Shown: positions 56,588 to 64,000 of the stretch, piece by piece
Numbering within the stretch: the first letter of the stretch is position 1
Layout: each line of letters starts with the position of its first letter
DNA from: Rahnella laticis
GTDB lineage: Bacteria; Pseudomonadota; Gammaproteobacteria; Enterobacterales; Enterobacteriaceae
Length of the DNA stretch: 64,000 nt
Direction of reading: 5' to 3'
NCBI RefSeq assembly: GCF_015644585.1
Contig: NZ_JADOBI010000005.1
Coordinates: 62,001-126,000, forward strand
Made by a program: the position numbers and the translations under genes
The notes under the pieces: model-generated
What the model was told of the DNA's origin: nothing
Seen by the model: only the letters and a program-made list of their open reading frames with translations
The model's database searches: none

Positions 56588-58734
56588 CACGCCTCGTCTC
56601 CCTGAGCGATTCGGTGGCTGCCCGCTGCGGCACCGTAAGATTCCACGCGACGCTGGTCCATCCGGCAAATGCGGTCAAACATCGTCAGGGTGGTTTCGCT
56701 GTGCGTGACGGTAATGAGCGTTTTCTGATACTGGCGGCAATGTTCAATCAGGGTATGCATGACCTGCAACGCGGTCACTTCATCCAGGTTCGCGGTCGGT
56801 TCGTCCAGCACCAGCACCGGACAATCGCTGTACATCGCACGCGCCAGCATCAGGCGCTGACGCTGGCCGAGGGATAACGCCGGATGACTTTCGCGGATCA
56901 GCGCATTTTGTTTCCCCGGCAGACGGTCAATGACGTCCGTCAGGTTCAGCCCCTGAAAAGCCTGATCAACGCGCAGCTGTTTTTGTGCGTCAAAATGCGG
57001 GTCAAACAGCGTGATGTTTTGAACCACCGAGGCATTGAACAGGATGTCCTCCTGGCTTTGCAGGAAGAACAGTTTCTGCGCCTGACGGCTGCTCACCCGC
57101 TGACCGTCTGCCAGAATTTCGCCTGACTGCGGTTCAATCAGCCCGGTGATCACTTTCAGCAACGTGCTTTTGCCCGCGCCGCTTTGCCCGACGATCGCCA
57201 GCGCTTCGCCGCGACGCAGCACCATCGACAGGTTTTCCAGCACCGGTTTGCCGGGTTCATAGGCAAAGCAGATATCACGATAGGTCAGTTGCTGATTGAA
57301 ATGCGCCACCGGCGGCAGCGTCTCGCCGTGTCCTTCTTCGCTGACCGGCGCGGACGGGAACAGATCCTTCGCGCGGGTATCGATGACGTGCAGCTGATTT
57401 TTCTGCAAAACGGAGAAGAAAATCTGCGTGATGTACGCGGTAAAAATCTGGCGCACAAAGCTGTAGGCGAAAAACTCACCGAGAGAAATCAGGTTATCTT
57501 TCAGCAGCGGCAGCGCCAGCAGCATGAAAAACACCATCTCCAGACTGCCGATCAGCTGATACAGACTGCTTTTGACCTGCTCGTAAACGTTCTGCTTCTG
57601 GCGGCAGTCAAACAGCGAAAGCGCGTATCCGGCAAAAACGCCCTGGCGCTGGCTGCTCAGCCCTGCCGATTTTATCGTGGCAAAACCCTGGATGGTTTCG
57701 AGCAGGAAATCACTCTGCTCGGCGCTTTTTACCTGAATTTGCTGGGTGTAAAAACGATCGCGGAAAATCGCCCAGACGCTGACCAGCCCCATCAGGGTGA
57801 CGCCCGCGGCAGAAATGGCGGCCAGCATCGGGCTGATGTAACACATCACACCGAGCGCAATGGCGCCGACAATCCAGTTCACACGCAGGCCGTTGTCCAG
57901 CTCGATTTTTCGGGCGGCGGCCAGTTGCCAGTTAGAGAAACGGCTGTAGATTTCGCCGGGGCTGCGTTTCTCAAAATAGGCCAGGGAATTCGTCATCAGA
58001 CGCGCAAAACCGCTGACACTTTGCATCACCACGAAGCGCTTGATGAACCGCTCGGTCACGCTGCGCACGGCAAAAGCCAGCAGCGTGGAAATCACGAAGG
58101 CCAGCAGATAGTAGAAGTATGGGAAATCGGTTTTCCCGCCGGACGAGAAGACATTATTGATGGCGCTGCTGACCATCACCGGCATGATAAACAGCGTCAG
58201 GGAGACCAGAAATGCCAGCATCATCAGGCTGTAAATGCCCGGAATACCTGCGGTTTCTTTCAGGCTCATGCATTCAAGCGCACGGAAACGGCGGGTTTTC
58301 TTCACCTTTTCAGGAACGGGTTTTGCCGTTGCGGCGTCTTTATCGAGCACCAGCGCATAGCCGCTGATCTCTGATTTCAGCGCCGCCACCGGCAACAGCT
58401 GTTCGCCAATCGCCGGGTTCATCACGCAGACATAACTGCCCTGCCGGTAAGCCAGCAAAACATAGTGACTCGCGCCGTAGTGTAAAATCGCCGGCAGCGG
58501 CAGTTCGGACAACTCTTCCAGATCGAACGCGACAGGATACGCAGGGATCGACAGCTCATTTAAAATGTCGCAAAGCGTGGACAGCGCGGTGCCGTGGGCC
58601 GAGGCGGGGAAACGTTCACGCAGCGCATCGAGCGGCGCGTCAATGCCCTGCGTTTCGGCCAGCATGGAAATACAGGCCAGCGCACATTCATTGGTTTCAG
58701 CCTGATAAACCAGTCTGGGAATAATATTATCCAT
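56587..58734 (-). CDS. peptidase-containing ABC exporter (C39 family, CvaB-like)
   Basis: 715 residues from the ATG at 58734. The N-terminal C39 peptidase domain (about 1-130) has YQAETNECALACISML with Gln11 and catalytic Cys17, and His90 in GASHYVLL; the third triad position is Asn106 (MNPAIG) where Asp is usual. Six membrane segments follow (about 170-440), then the ABC domain with Walker A VGQSGAGKST, signature LSLGQRQRLMLARAM and Walker [14 protein letters not shown]. Expected to cut after the Gly-Gly of the precursor at 60596 and export the core. Confidence 0.94.
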   Translation of the reverse strand: MDNIIPRLVYQAETNECALACISMLAETQGIDAPLDALRERFPASAHGTALSTLCDILNELSIPAYPVAFDLEELSELPLPAILHYGASHYVLLAYRQGSYVCVMNPAIGEQLLPVAALKSEISGYALVLDKDAATAKPVPEKVKKTRRFRALECMSLKETAGIPGIYSLMMLAFLVSLTLFIMPVMVSSAINNVFSSGGKTDFPYFYYLLAFVISTLLAFAVRSVTERFIKRFVVMQSVSGFARLMTNSLAYFEKRSPGEIYSRFSNWQLAAARKIELDNGLRVNWIVGAIALGVMCYISPMLAAISAAGVTLMGLVSVWAIFRDRFYTQQIQVKSAEQSDFLLETIQGFATIKSAGLSSQRQGVFAGYALSLFDCRQKQNVYEQVKSSLYQLIGSLEMVFFMLLALPLLKDNLISLGEFFAYSFVRQIFTAYITQIFFSVLQKNQLHVIDTRAKDLFPSAPVSEEGHGETLPPVAHFNQQLTYRDICFAYEPGKPVLENLSMVLRRGEALAIVGQSGAGKSTLLKVITGLIEPQSGEILADGQRVSSRQAQKLFFLQSQEDILFNASVVQNITLFDPHFDAQKQLRVDQAFQGLNLTDVIDRLPGKQNALIRESHPALSLGQRQRLMLARAMYSDCPVLVLDEPTANLDEVTALQVMHTLIEHCRQYQKTLITVTHSETTLTMFDRICRMDQRRVESYGAAAGSHRIAQGDEA

Positions 58735-58791
58735 AAACAAACGACCTCAACATCCTATTCTTATCAGTAATATCCCTGCACGCACTTTGGT

Positions 58792-59739
58792 TTATTCATT
58801 AATAAAAAAGAGTGAGTGTGAATGCCACAGCATCCAGTCAGTGGAATGTTCGCTTATACTTCGTTCAATAATTCCCGGCATTTCGGTTTTCAGCTTTTTG
58901 GCCGGCACCGGTTCATGCACCGCTATTTTCAATCCTTTATCGTAATAAAGGTGATAAAAAACGACCTGTGCCGACATCATTCTTGCCAGACGAATAATTC
59001 CGCTGTGCAGATGGGCCGGACGGCAAAATATCCGGCACGGAAACTTTTCGCTTTTATCCTTGCTCGCAAAGTTGGTGAAGTCAGGTGTAATGTCAGGAAA
59101 GAGAATAATATTTCGCTTATTCTCTGCCGCTTCCATTACCGACGTCATCATATTGCCCGCCAGGGTTTTGTTATTGTCATGAATTGAACAGTAGGTCAGA
59201 TCGACGCCGCCCAGCTGCCGTTCAGCTTCATCATGCGCATTGGCGCTTCTTGATGTGATGACCGTTGCTTTTCCCGGATACGCCGCCGCGCCCACCATGG
59301 TGGAAAGCACGTCTGACACCATGTGCAGCGGTGCCAGAATGACCGGCTGCCCGGCGCGCTGCAACGGCTCAACCACCGCATTCAGCGCCGCCGAACAGGC
59401 CGCCAGTTCGCGCAACGCACGGCGGCTTTGCCCGTACGTCACCGCCTGAATCAGCAGCTCGCGACGCCGGGTTTGCCAGATATAATTAAACGTCTTTTTA
59501 TCATCAAGCAGGCACTTCCTGTTTGAATGGGCGACCGCAGCACGCAGTTTAACCGTGCGTGGCGTCAGCCCCAGAAAGCGCCCGAACCGTGACAAACCAA
59601 AAATAATACGGTAATCAATGTGCCGGAATAACAAACAATGCGCCCTGTAACCGATAAGCCGGAGTTTATAGAAAAACCACATCAGCCTGACCGACAGGTT
59701 TTTCCAAAACAGAGCGCACCACAGGGCGAAGAATTTCAT
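58792..59739 (-). CDS. LpxL/HtrB-like acyltransferase (LPLAT superfamily)
   Basis: 315 residues, close to the ~306 of LpxL. N-terminal amphipathic or membrane-anchoring region (1-30), a core with VILAPLHMVSDVLSTMVGAA where a His-x3-Asp pair (139 and 143) stands in for the usual His-x4-Glu/Asp, and the C-terminal TDWMLWHSHSLFF that resembles the LpxL ending. Family members move acyl groups from acyl-ACP to lipid A. In this operon, with its own ACP and ketosynthase, an acyl transfer to the exported peptide or to a membrane lipid is plausible. No direct proof; family assignment is moderate. Confidence 0.72.
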   Translation of the reverse strand: MKFFALWCALFWKNLSVRLMWFFYKLRLIGYRAHCLLFRHIDYRIIFGLSRFGRFLGLTPRTVKLRAAVAHSNRKCLLDDKKTFNYIWQTRRRELLIQAVTYGQSRRALRELAACSAALNAVVEPLQRAGQPVILAPLHMVSDVLSTMVGAAAYPGKATVITSRSANAHDEAERQLGGVDLTYCSIHDNNKTLAGNMMTSVMEAAENKRNIILFPDITPDFTNFASKDKSEKFPCRIFCRPAHLHSGIIRLARMMSAQVVFYHLYYDKGLKIAVHEPVPAKKLKTEMPGIIERSISEHSTDWMLWHSHSLFFINE

Positions 59740-60419
59740 TATTTCTCCAGCGCCTTGTCATGCTCTAATAATGACAGCAAATTATCAGAGAACGCCGGGA
59801 ACTCGCGATCCTGAATAGCAACCCATTTTTTATTCACAATAAAGATCGGCGTGGCATTAATATCGTAGTACTGAGTGACTTTCGTCATGTAATCCAGCAG
59901 TTCTTTAACTTCAGGCGTCTGGCTGACTTTATTATATTCATCAACGCTGATCTTGTTTTCCTGAAGCCACGCAGTGCGTTTCTCTGCATCACCTAAATCA
60001 ATTTTGTTTTTGAGCACGGCTTCATAAGCACTCTCGCGGTGCGCCTCTTCAATGCCCATGACCTGAAGTGTCGCAAATACCGGCGCAAAACGTGCCAGCC
60101 CGCCCTGGTTGTCGAGGCTGAAATGCAGGCGCACCAGCTTTTTACCTTCCGGCATACGCTTTTCCAGCGCTTCTACGTTCTTTTCATTCAGCGCGCAGAA
60201 ATGACAGCCGTAAGAGAAAATTTCGATAATATCCTGCCCGTCCTGGATCGGACTTTTTGATAATTTGTCGGCGCTCAGGGAAGTCAGAACCTGCTGTTCT
60301 TCCGGGCTGCCGCTATTCTGGTTTAAAACGAAATAATGGAACCAGGCGGTAGTAATAAGCGCTGAAATAACCGCTACAAAAACGGTATAAGCCAGAATGG
60401 GGAGTATTCTTTTTTTCAT
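59739..60419 (-). CDS. membrane-anchored DsbA-like thiol oxidoreductase
   Basis: 226 residues with an N-terminal membrane anchor or signal (about 6-30) and a periplasmic thioredoxin fold. Active site Cys72-His-Phe-Cys75 in FSYGCHFCALNEK and the cis-proline loop INATPIFIVNKKW. DsbA-like insertion is mostly helical (about 115-175). It directly follows the precursor gene, whose core has four cysteines, so it probably forms their disulfides. Its stop codon overlaps the acyltransferase start by 1 nt. Confidence 0.9.
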   Translation of the reverse strand: MKKRILPILAYTVFVAVISALITTAWFHYFVLNQNSGSPEEQQVLTSLSADKLSKSPIQDGQDIIEIFSYGCHFCALNEKNVEALEKRMPEGKKLVRLHFSLDNQGGLARFAPVFATLQVMGIEEAHRESAYEAVLKNKIDLGDAEKRTAWLQENKISVDEYNKVSQTPEVKELLDYMTKVTQYYDINATPIFIVNKKWVAIQDREFPAFSDNLLSLLEHDKALEK

Positions 60420-60509
60420 GGGAGGCTTTCATCCTGAAAATTAACGCGATGCTTTGACGGCTCCCTGTTAATAAATACTTTCAATTGTGATTATTCACAG
60501 GAGCCAGGT

Positions 60510-60538
60510 GGGCGTTGTATTACTGCAATACAACGCCC
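60510..60538 (-). other. hairpin between precursor peptide gene and the rest of the operon
   Basis: GGGCGTTGTATT (60510-60521) and AATACAACGCCC (60527-60538) pair over 12 bp around ACTGC. No T-run follows on the minus strand. In peptide operons such a structure typically protects the abundant precursor mRNA and lets only part of transcription continue into the export genes. Confidence 0.7.
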
Positions 60539-60595
60539 GGTCAGAATAAATATGACTACCTGGATTTATTCCAACTTACAGAGAGAAAATTACTC

Positions 60596-60787
60596 TCAGC
60601 CTACGCTACCGCAGTTGATGATTGCAGCAGCAGTAAAGGTTTTAGTCACAACGCCGTTTTTGTCAGTACAAGTTTTAACAGCGTTACAAACTGTGGCATT
60701 ACCCACCAGGTTCAGTTCGAAGCTGTTAACGCAAGTAGTGGTGCCGCCAACGATTGTGCTTGCTTCAGTCATGTTGATCTTTTTCAT
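60596..60787 (-). CDS. class II microcin-like precursor peptide with Gly-Gly leader
   Basis: 63 residues. Leader MKKINMTEASTIVGG is 15 residues long with Gly14-Gly15, matching position for position the colicin V type leader (basic residue 2, hydrophobic 4, Glu8, hydrophobic 12 or 13). The 48-residue core has cysteines at 19, 34, 40 and 59, is uncharged over long stretches and ends in GSVG. A strong AAGGA ribosome site lies 7 nt before the ATG. It is the first gene of an operon with disulfide, acyl-chain and export genes. Similar short enterobacterial peptides carry a domain-of-unknown-function label as I recall; activity is unknown. Confidence 0.85.
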   Translation of the reverse strand: MKKINMTEASTIVGGTTTCVNSFELNLVGNATVCNAVKTCTDKNGVVTKTFTAAAIINCGSVG

Positions 60788-61327
60788 GTGATATCCTTAT
60801 TTAAGTATCTGTTAAGAGTTAATTGAGCATGACTCACTTTATAAACATGACGTTTATAAATAACGGTTTCCGCCCGGTGCAGGAAATATATTTTCATACT
60901 TCCAGAATTCCCCACCGGCTGATGAAATTATTATTTCCAATCAGCTCAGTGGCGAATGCGGCGTATTGTATCGGCGGTTTTTTGATTGAGCAATACACCC
61001 CACAGGCGACATTCCACCCAATATTTACGGGCAACTCACAGCGGATACAGGATATTTCTTATTAACTCTTCAGAGCTGAAGATAACAGATAATTTTCACC
61101 TAACCCTGAGACAGATCTGGATTAATTTGTTTCCAGGATTTTTCCCGGATAAGTGTAGGAGCACAGGATCCTGCGACGTGAAATTTTTTTAAAATAAATC
61201 TCACAAAATCACTTAACTGACTTCGCGGGCAGAAAAACGGAGGGAACGGGCGAGAAATGCAGCGCGGTGGGACGTTTTCCCATCCGCCTTCTGAATTTTG
61301 AAAGCGGACGGGCAAACATTCTGAACA
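60788..61327. other. AT-rich region between precursor gene and cheZ
   Basis: 540 nt without a credible gene. A plus-strand frame of 78 codons (60829-61065) lacks a ribosome site and family resemblance. The precursor promoter must be here; a candidate is described separately. Near cheZ a stem GCCCGTCCGC/GCGGATGGG (61279-61315, with one G-U) has no T-run and could end che transcription weakly. No immunity-protein candidate was found. Confidence 0.5.
60965..60993 (-). promoter_or_regulatory. candidate promoter of the precursor peptide operon
   Basis: On the minus strand TTGCTC (60993-60988), a 17-nt spacer and TACAAT (60970-60965) lie about 170 nt before the precursor start. The -10 box is near consensus and the spacing ideal; the -35 box is moderate. 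Other promoters in the AT-rich leader cannot be excluded. Confidence 0.45.
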
Positions 61328-61972
61328 TCAGAAACCTAACGAATCCAGCAGGTCGTCGACCTGTTCTTGCGAAGCGACAACACCGACGCCGTTGGCGTCG
61401 AGTTGCGGGCCGTTAAGCAGACTGTCGTTTTCACGCTTGGCTTTAACCTGCTGCTCAGGAATGTTTTCCATCAGCACCATCAGCAGCTGATTTTCAATTT
61501 CCTGAACCACGATCATCATGCGCTTGATCACCTGACCGGTGAGATCCTGGAAGTCCTGCGCCATCATGATTTCCATCAGCTGAGCATTGGTAAAGCTGGT
61601 GTGCTCAGGGACTTCTTTCAGGTAGCTGCGGGTATCCGTGACCAGTTCTCGCGCATCCGATAATTCAATCGGGTTCTCGAACCATTCATCCCAGCGCTTA
61701 TCCAGCTTTTTCGCGCCAGACTCCAGTTTGTTCTGGCGTGGCTGTGCGGCTTCAACGCTGTTCAGGGCGCGTTCTGCGGCCTGAGCGGTCATAGTGACGA
61801 CGTAATCCAGACGGTCGCGCGCGTCAGGAATGGCTTCAGCCGCCTGAGCAATGGCCTGATCCAGGCCAAGTTCACGCATGCTGTCACGCAACATACGGGT
61901 CAGTTGCCCAATGCGGGCGATAATCTCGCCCGCGGTTGCCGCATCATTTGCAGGCATTGGTATCTCTGCCAT
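61328..61972 (-). CDS. cheZ: CheY-P phosphatase CheZ
   Basis: 214 residues, the same as E. coli CheZ. Long helical hairpin with the catalytic region [16 protein letters not shown] (Asp and Gln near 143 and 147) and the C-terminal CheY-binding tail [15 protein letters not shown]. Removes the phosphate from CheY to restore smooth swimming. Last gene of the che operon, 10 nt after cheY; the accessory island begins beyond it where flhB lies in E. coli. Confidence 0.97.
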   Translation of the reverse strand: MAEIPMPANDAATAGEIIARIGQLTRMLRDSMRELGLDQAIAQAAEAIPDARDRLDYVVTMTAQAAERALNSVEAAQPRQNKLESGAKKLDKRWDEWFENPIELSDARELVTDTRSYLKEVPEHTSFTNAQLMEIMMAQDFQDLTGQVIKRMMIVVQEIENQLLMVLMENIPEQQVKAKRENDSLLNGPQLDANGVGVVASQEQVDDLLDSLGF

Positions 61973-61982
61973 AAATCAGCTC

Positions 61983-62372
61983 CTACATGCCCAGTTTTTC
62001 GAAGATTTTGCCCAGTTTTTCTTCCAACGTGGCCGCAGTGAAAGGTTTCACAACATAACCACTGGCACCGGCCTGTGCGGCTGCCACAATGTTTTCTTTC
62101 TTCGCTTCTGCCGTCACCATCAGCACCGGCAGTTTGGCTAATGCGCCATCAGCGCGGATGGTTTTCAGCAGATCCAGACCGTCCATGTTTGGCATGTTCC
62201 AGTCGGATACCACGAAGTCAAAACCACCGGCACGCAGTTTGTTCAGTGCATCGACACCATCTTCCGCTTCTTCAACGTTGTTGAAGCCCAGCTCTTTCAG
62301 CAGGTTGCGCACGATACGACGCATGGTAGAGAAATCGTCAACTACCAGAAATCTCAGATTTGGATCGGCCAT
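61983..62372 (-). CDS. cheY: chemotaxis response regulator CheY
   Basis: 129 residues, a single receiver domain with every key residue at the E. coli position: Asp12, Asp13, phospho-acceptor Asp57 (SDWNMP), Thr87 and Lys109. Phosphorylated by CheA, it binds FliM at the motor switch. 47 nt after cheB. Confidence 0.98.
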   Translation of the reverse strand: MADPNLRFLVVDDFSTMRRIVRNLLKELGFNNVEEAEDGVDALNKLRAGGFDFVVSDWNMPNMDGLDLLKTIRADGALAKLPVLMVTAEAKKENIVAAAQAGASGYVVKPFTAATLEEKLGKIFEKLGM

Positions 62373-62419
62373 GTTTTATCTACTCCTAAGGTTTGGTGCT
62401 AAGCCGCGAGGCTGAAAAA

Positions 62420-63469
62420 TTAAATACGTAATGCCTGACCGGCTGATATTTGTGCCAGCATCCGCTGACTGATTTGACTGAGATCCACCACTTCGTTTAC
62501 GCCACCGGTCGCGATAGCCTCACGAGGCATACCGAATACCACACAGCTGGCTTCGTTTTGTGCAAGGGTATACGCCCCTGCGCGGTGCATCTCCAGCATG
62601 CCGGCGGCCCCGTCATTGCCCATTCCCGTCAGGATCACCCCAACGGCATTGCGTCCGGCATACTGCGCCACCGAACGGAATAACACGTCGACCGATGGAC
62701 GATGGCGGTTCACCGCCGGCCCGTCGTTCAACTTAACCTGATAGTTGGCGCCACTGCGCGCCAGTTCCATATGTCTGTCGCCCGGTGCGATATACGCATG
62801 GCCCGGCAGAACGCGCTCGCCGTCCTCGGCCTCTTTCACGGTGATCTGACACAGTTTGTTCAGACGTTCGGCAAAAGAGCGCGTAAAACCCGGCGGCATA
62901 TGTTGCGTAATCATCAGCGCCGGACAGGTCGGCGGCAGCGGCTGCAACACGTGGCGAATGGCTTCGGTGCCGCCGGTAGACGACCCGATGGCAATCAGCT
63001 TTTCACTGCTCAGAAGCGGCGTATGGCTGAGAATGCGTGGCTGCTCAACGTTGACGTTTTTGTTGAGACGCGCTTTTGACGCCGTGCGGATCTTATCGGC
63101 AATCATTTCGCTGTAGGCCAGCATCCCTTCACGAATACCGAGCTGCGGTTTAGTGACGAAATCGATCGCCCCCAGTTCCAGTGCGCGCAGCGTAATTTCC
63201 GAGCCTTTACCGGTCAGCGACGACACCATCACCACCGGCATCGGGCGCAGACGCATCAGTTTTTCCAGAAAATCCAGGCCGTCCATGCGCGGCATTTCGA
63301 CATCCAGCGTCAGAACATCCGGATTGAATTTCTTGATCAGATCGCGCGCGACCAGCGGATCAGGCGCGGTCGCCACCATTTCCATATCCGGATGGCTGTT
63401 GATGATTTCCGTCATCAGCTGACGCATTAACGCCGAGTCATCGACGCTCAACACTCTGATTTTATTCAT
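62420..63469 (-). CDS. cheB: chemotaxis methylesterase CheB
   Basis: 349 residues, equal to E. coli CheB. Receiver domain with phospho-acceptor Asp56, linker, then the methylesterase domain with catalytic Ser164 ([10 protein letters not shown]), His190 (TQHMPPGF) and the aspartate in [14 protein letters not shown]. Demethylates and deamidates chemoreceptors for adaptation. Starts at the cheR stop with a 1-nt overlap (TAATG). Confidence 0.97.
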   Translation of the reverse strand: MNKIRVLSVDDSALMRQLMTEIINSHPDMEMVATAPDPLVARDLIKKFNPDVLTLDVEMPRMDGLDFLEKLMRLRPMPVVMVSSLTGKGSEITLRALELGAIDFVTKPQLGIREGMLAYSEMIADKIRTASKARLNKNVNVEQPRILSHTPLLSSEKLIAIGSSTGGTEAIRHVLQPLPPTCPALMITQHMPPGFTRSFAERLNKLCQITVKEAEDGERVLPGHAYIAPGDRHMELARSGANYQVKLNDGPAVNRHRPSVDVLFRSVAQYAGRNAVGVILTGMGNDGAAGMLEMHRAGAYTLAQNEASCVVFGMPREAIATGGVNEVVDLSQISQRMLAQISAGQALRI

Positions 63470-64000
63470 TACCTCTCCTTGGCGAGGCCGTAGACGGTCT
63501 GGCCGCGCAAATAAAATTCCCGGCTGATTTGGCTGAAGTTTTCGGAGTGTCCGGCAAACATCAGGCCACCCGGTTTAAGTAACGGAACAAATCGGCGTAA
63601 AATTTTCTCCTGTGTTTCTTTATCGAAATAAATCATCACATTACGACAGAAAATTGCATCAAACGGACCGTTCAGCTGCCATTGGTTTGCCAGCAAATTC
63701 AGCTGCTGGAAAGCCACCATCTGCGCCAGTTCAGGGCGTACACGCACCAGGCCACTGTGCGGGCCGGTGCCTTTGAGGAAGAATTTCTGTAACTGCTGCG
63801 GGCTGAGCGTGCGCAGCTCTTCCAGCCGGTAAACGCCCGCCGTGGCTTTTTCAAGCACCTGCGTGTCGATATCGCTGGCCTGAATGCGGCAGTTTGCCAT
63901 CCGCGGCCCCAGCGCTTCGCTTAGCGTCATGGCGATGGAATACGGCTCTTCACCGGTCGATGCCGCCGTACTCCAGACGCTGTAATTATTCGGACGCGAA
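63469..64000 (-). CDS. cheR: chemotaxis methyltransferase CheR, C-terminal part
   Basis: Partial: the gene enters from beyond the window end and about 176 residues are visible. The SAM-binding loop [18 protein letters not shown] is present, then [20 protein letters not shown] and the C-terminal [14 protein letters not shown]. Methylates glutamates of chemoreceptors with S-adenosylmethionine. Coupled to cheB by a TAATG overlap. Confidence 0.96.
   Translation of the reverse strand, partial: SRPNNYSVWSTAASTGEEPYSIAMTLSEALGPRMANCRIQASDIDTQVLEKATAGVYRLEELRTLSPQQLQKFFLKGTGPHSGLVRVRPELAQMVAFQQLNLLANQWQLNGPFDAIFCRNVMIYFDKETQEKILRRFVPLLKPGGLMFAGHSENFSQISREFYLRGQTVYGLAKER

Noticed and set aside
57184-58374. 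396-codon plus-strand frame opposite the C39 exporter
   Set aside because: Shadow frame; the exporter on the minus strand has all expected motifs.
60829-61065. 78-codon plus-strand frame opposite the precursor leader region, considered as an immunity protein
   Set aside because: No ribosome site, wrong strand for the operon, one weak hydrophobic stretch only, and it overlaps the likely promoter.

Overview
The window comes from a motile enterobacterium of the Yersiniaceae type; a Rahnella-like genome fits best. Three things point there: the near-E. coli xylose, AI-2 (lsr), flagellar and chemotaxis proteins, the flg operons lying directly beside flhBAE, and the abundance of long intergenic palindromic repeats. 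Genus is inferred from recalled protein families and gene order; no search was run.

Layout. 1-9115: the C-terminus of a GH31 alpha-xylosidase, then the complete xylose regulon (xylR, the xylFGH importer, divergent xylAB). 9152-9838 and 18703-19390: two copies of a ~690-bp repeat in opposite orientation that bracket the complete AI-2 system (lsrACDBFG on the minus strand, lsrRK on the plus strand). 19619-20711: yohJK (LrgA/LrgB-like). 21041-33043: the flagellar rod, hook, P/L-ring and hook-associated genes (flgBCDEFGHIJKL, divergent flgAMN). 33096-33780: a third repeat with ~190-bp terminal inverted repeats. 33810-37456: flhBAE. 61328-64000: cheRBYZ, with cheR cut by the window edge.

In E. 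coli cheZ and flhB are neighbours. Here about 23.9 kb lies between them and carries two accessory modules. The first (38151-48224) is a chaperone-usher fimbrial operon with two FimB/FimE-type tyrosine recombinases and two LuxR-type regulators. Between the pilin gene and the adjacent recombinase is a fimS-like invertible element: 15-bp perfect inverted repeats, 311 bp overall, with a TTGACA-N17-TAGGAT promoter that points away from the pilin gene, so the sequenced orientation looks OFF.

The second module (48931-60787) is one compact minus-strand operon of eleven genes and is the most unusual feature. It starts with a 63-residue precursor that has a colicin-V-like 15-residue double-glycine leader and a four-cysteine core. 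It continues with a DsbA-like oxidoreductase, an LpxL-like acyltransferase, a C39-peptidase ABC exporter, a MacA-like adaptor, a MacB-like ABC transporter and a NodT/TolC-like outer-membrane lipoprotein. It ends with a small type II fatty-acid or polyketide set: ketosynthase, MaoC-like hydratase, acyl carrier protein and ketoreductase. The simplest reading is a class II microcin-like peptide that is disulfide-bonded and perhaps acylated by a dedicated acyl chain before or during export. The gene content is directly visible; the acylation idea is inference.
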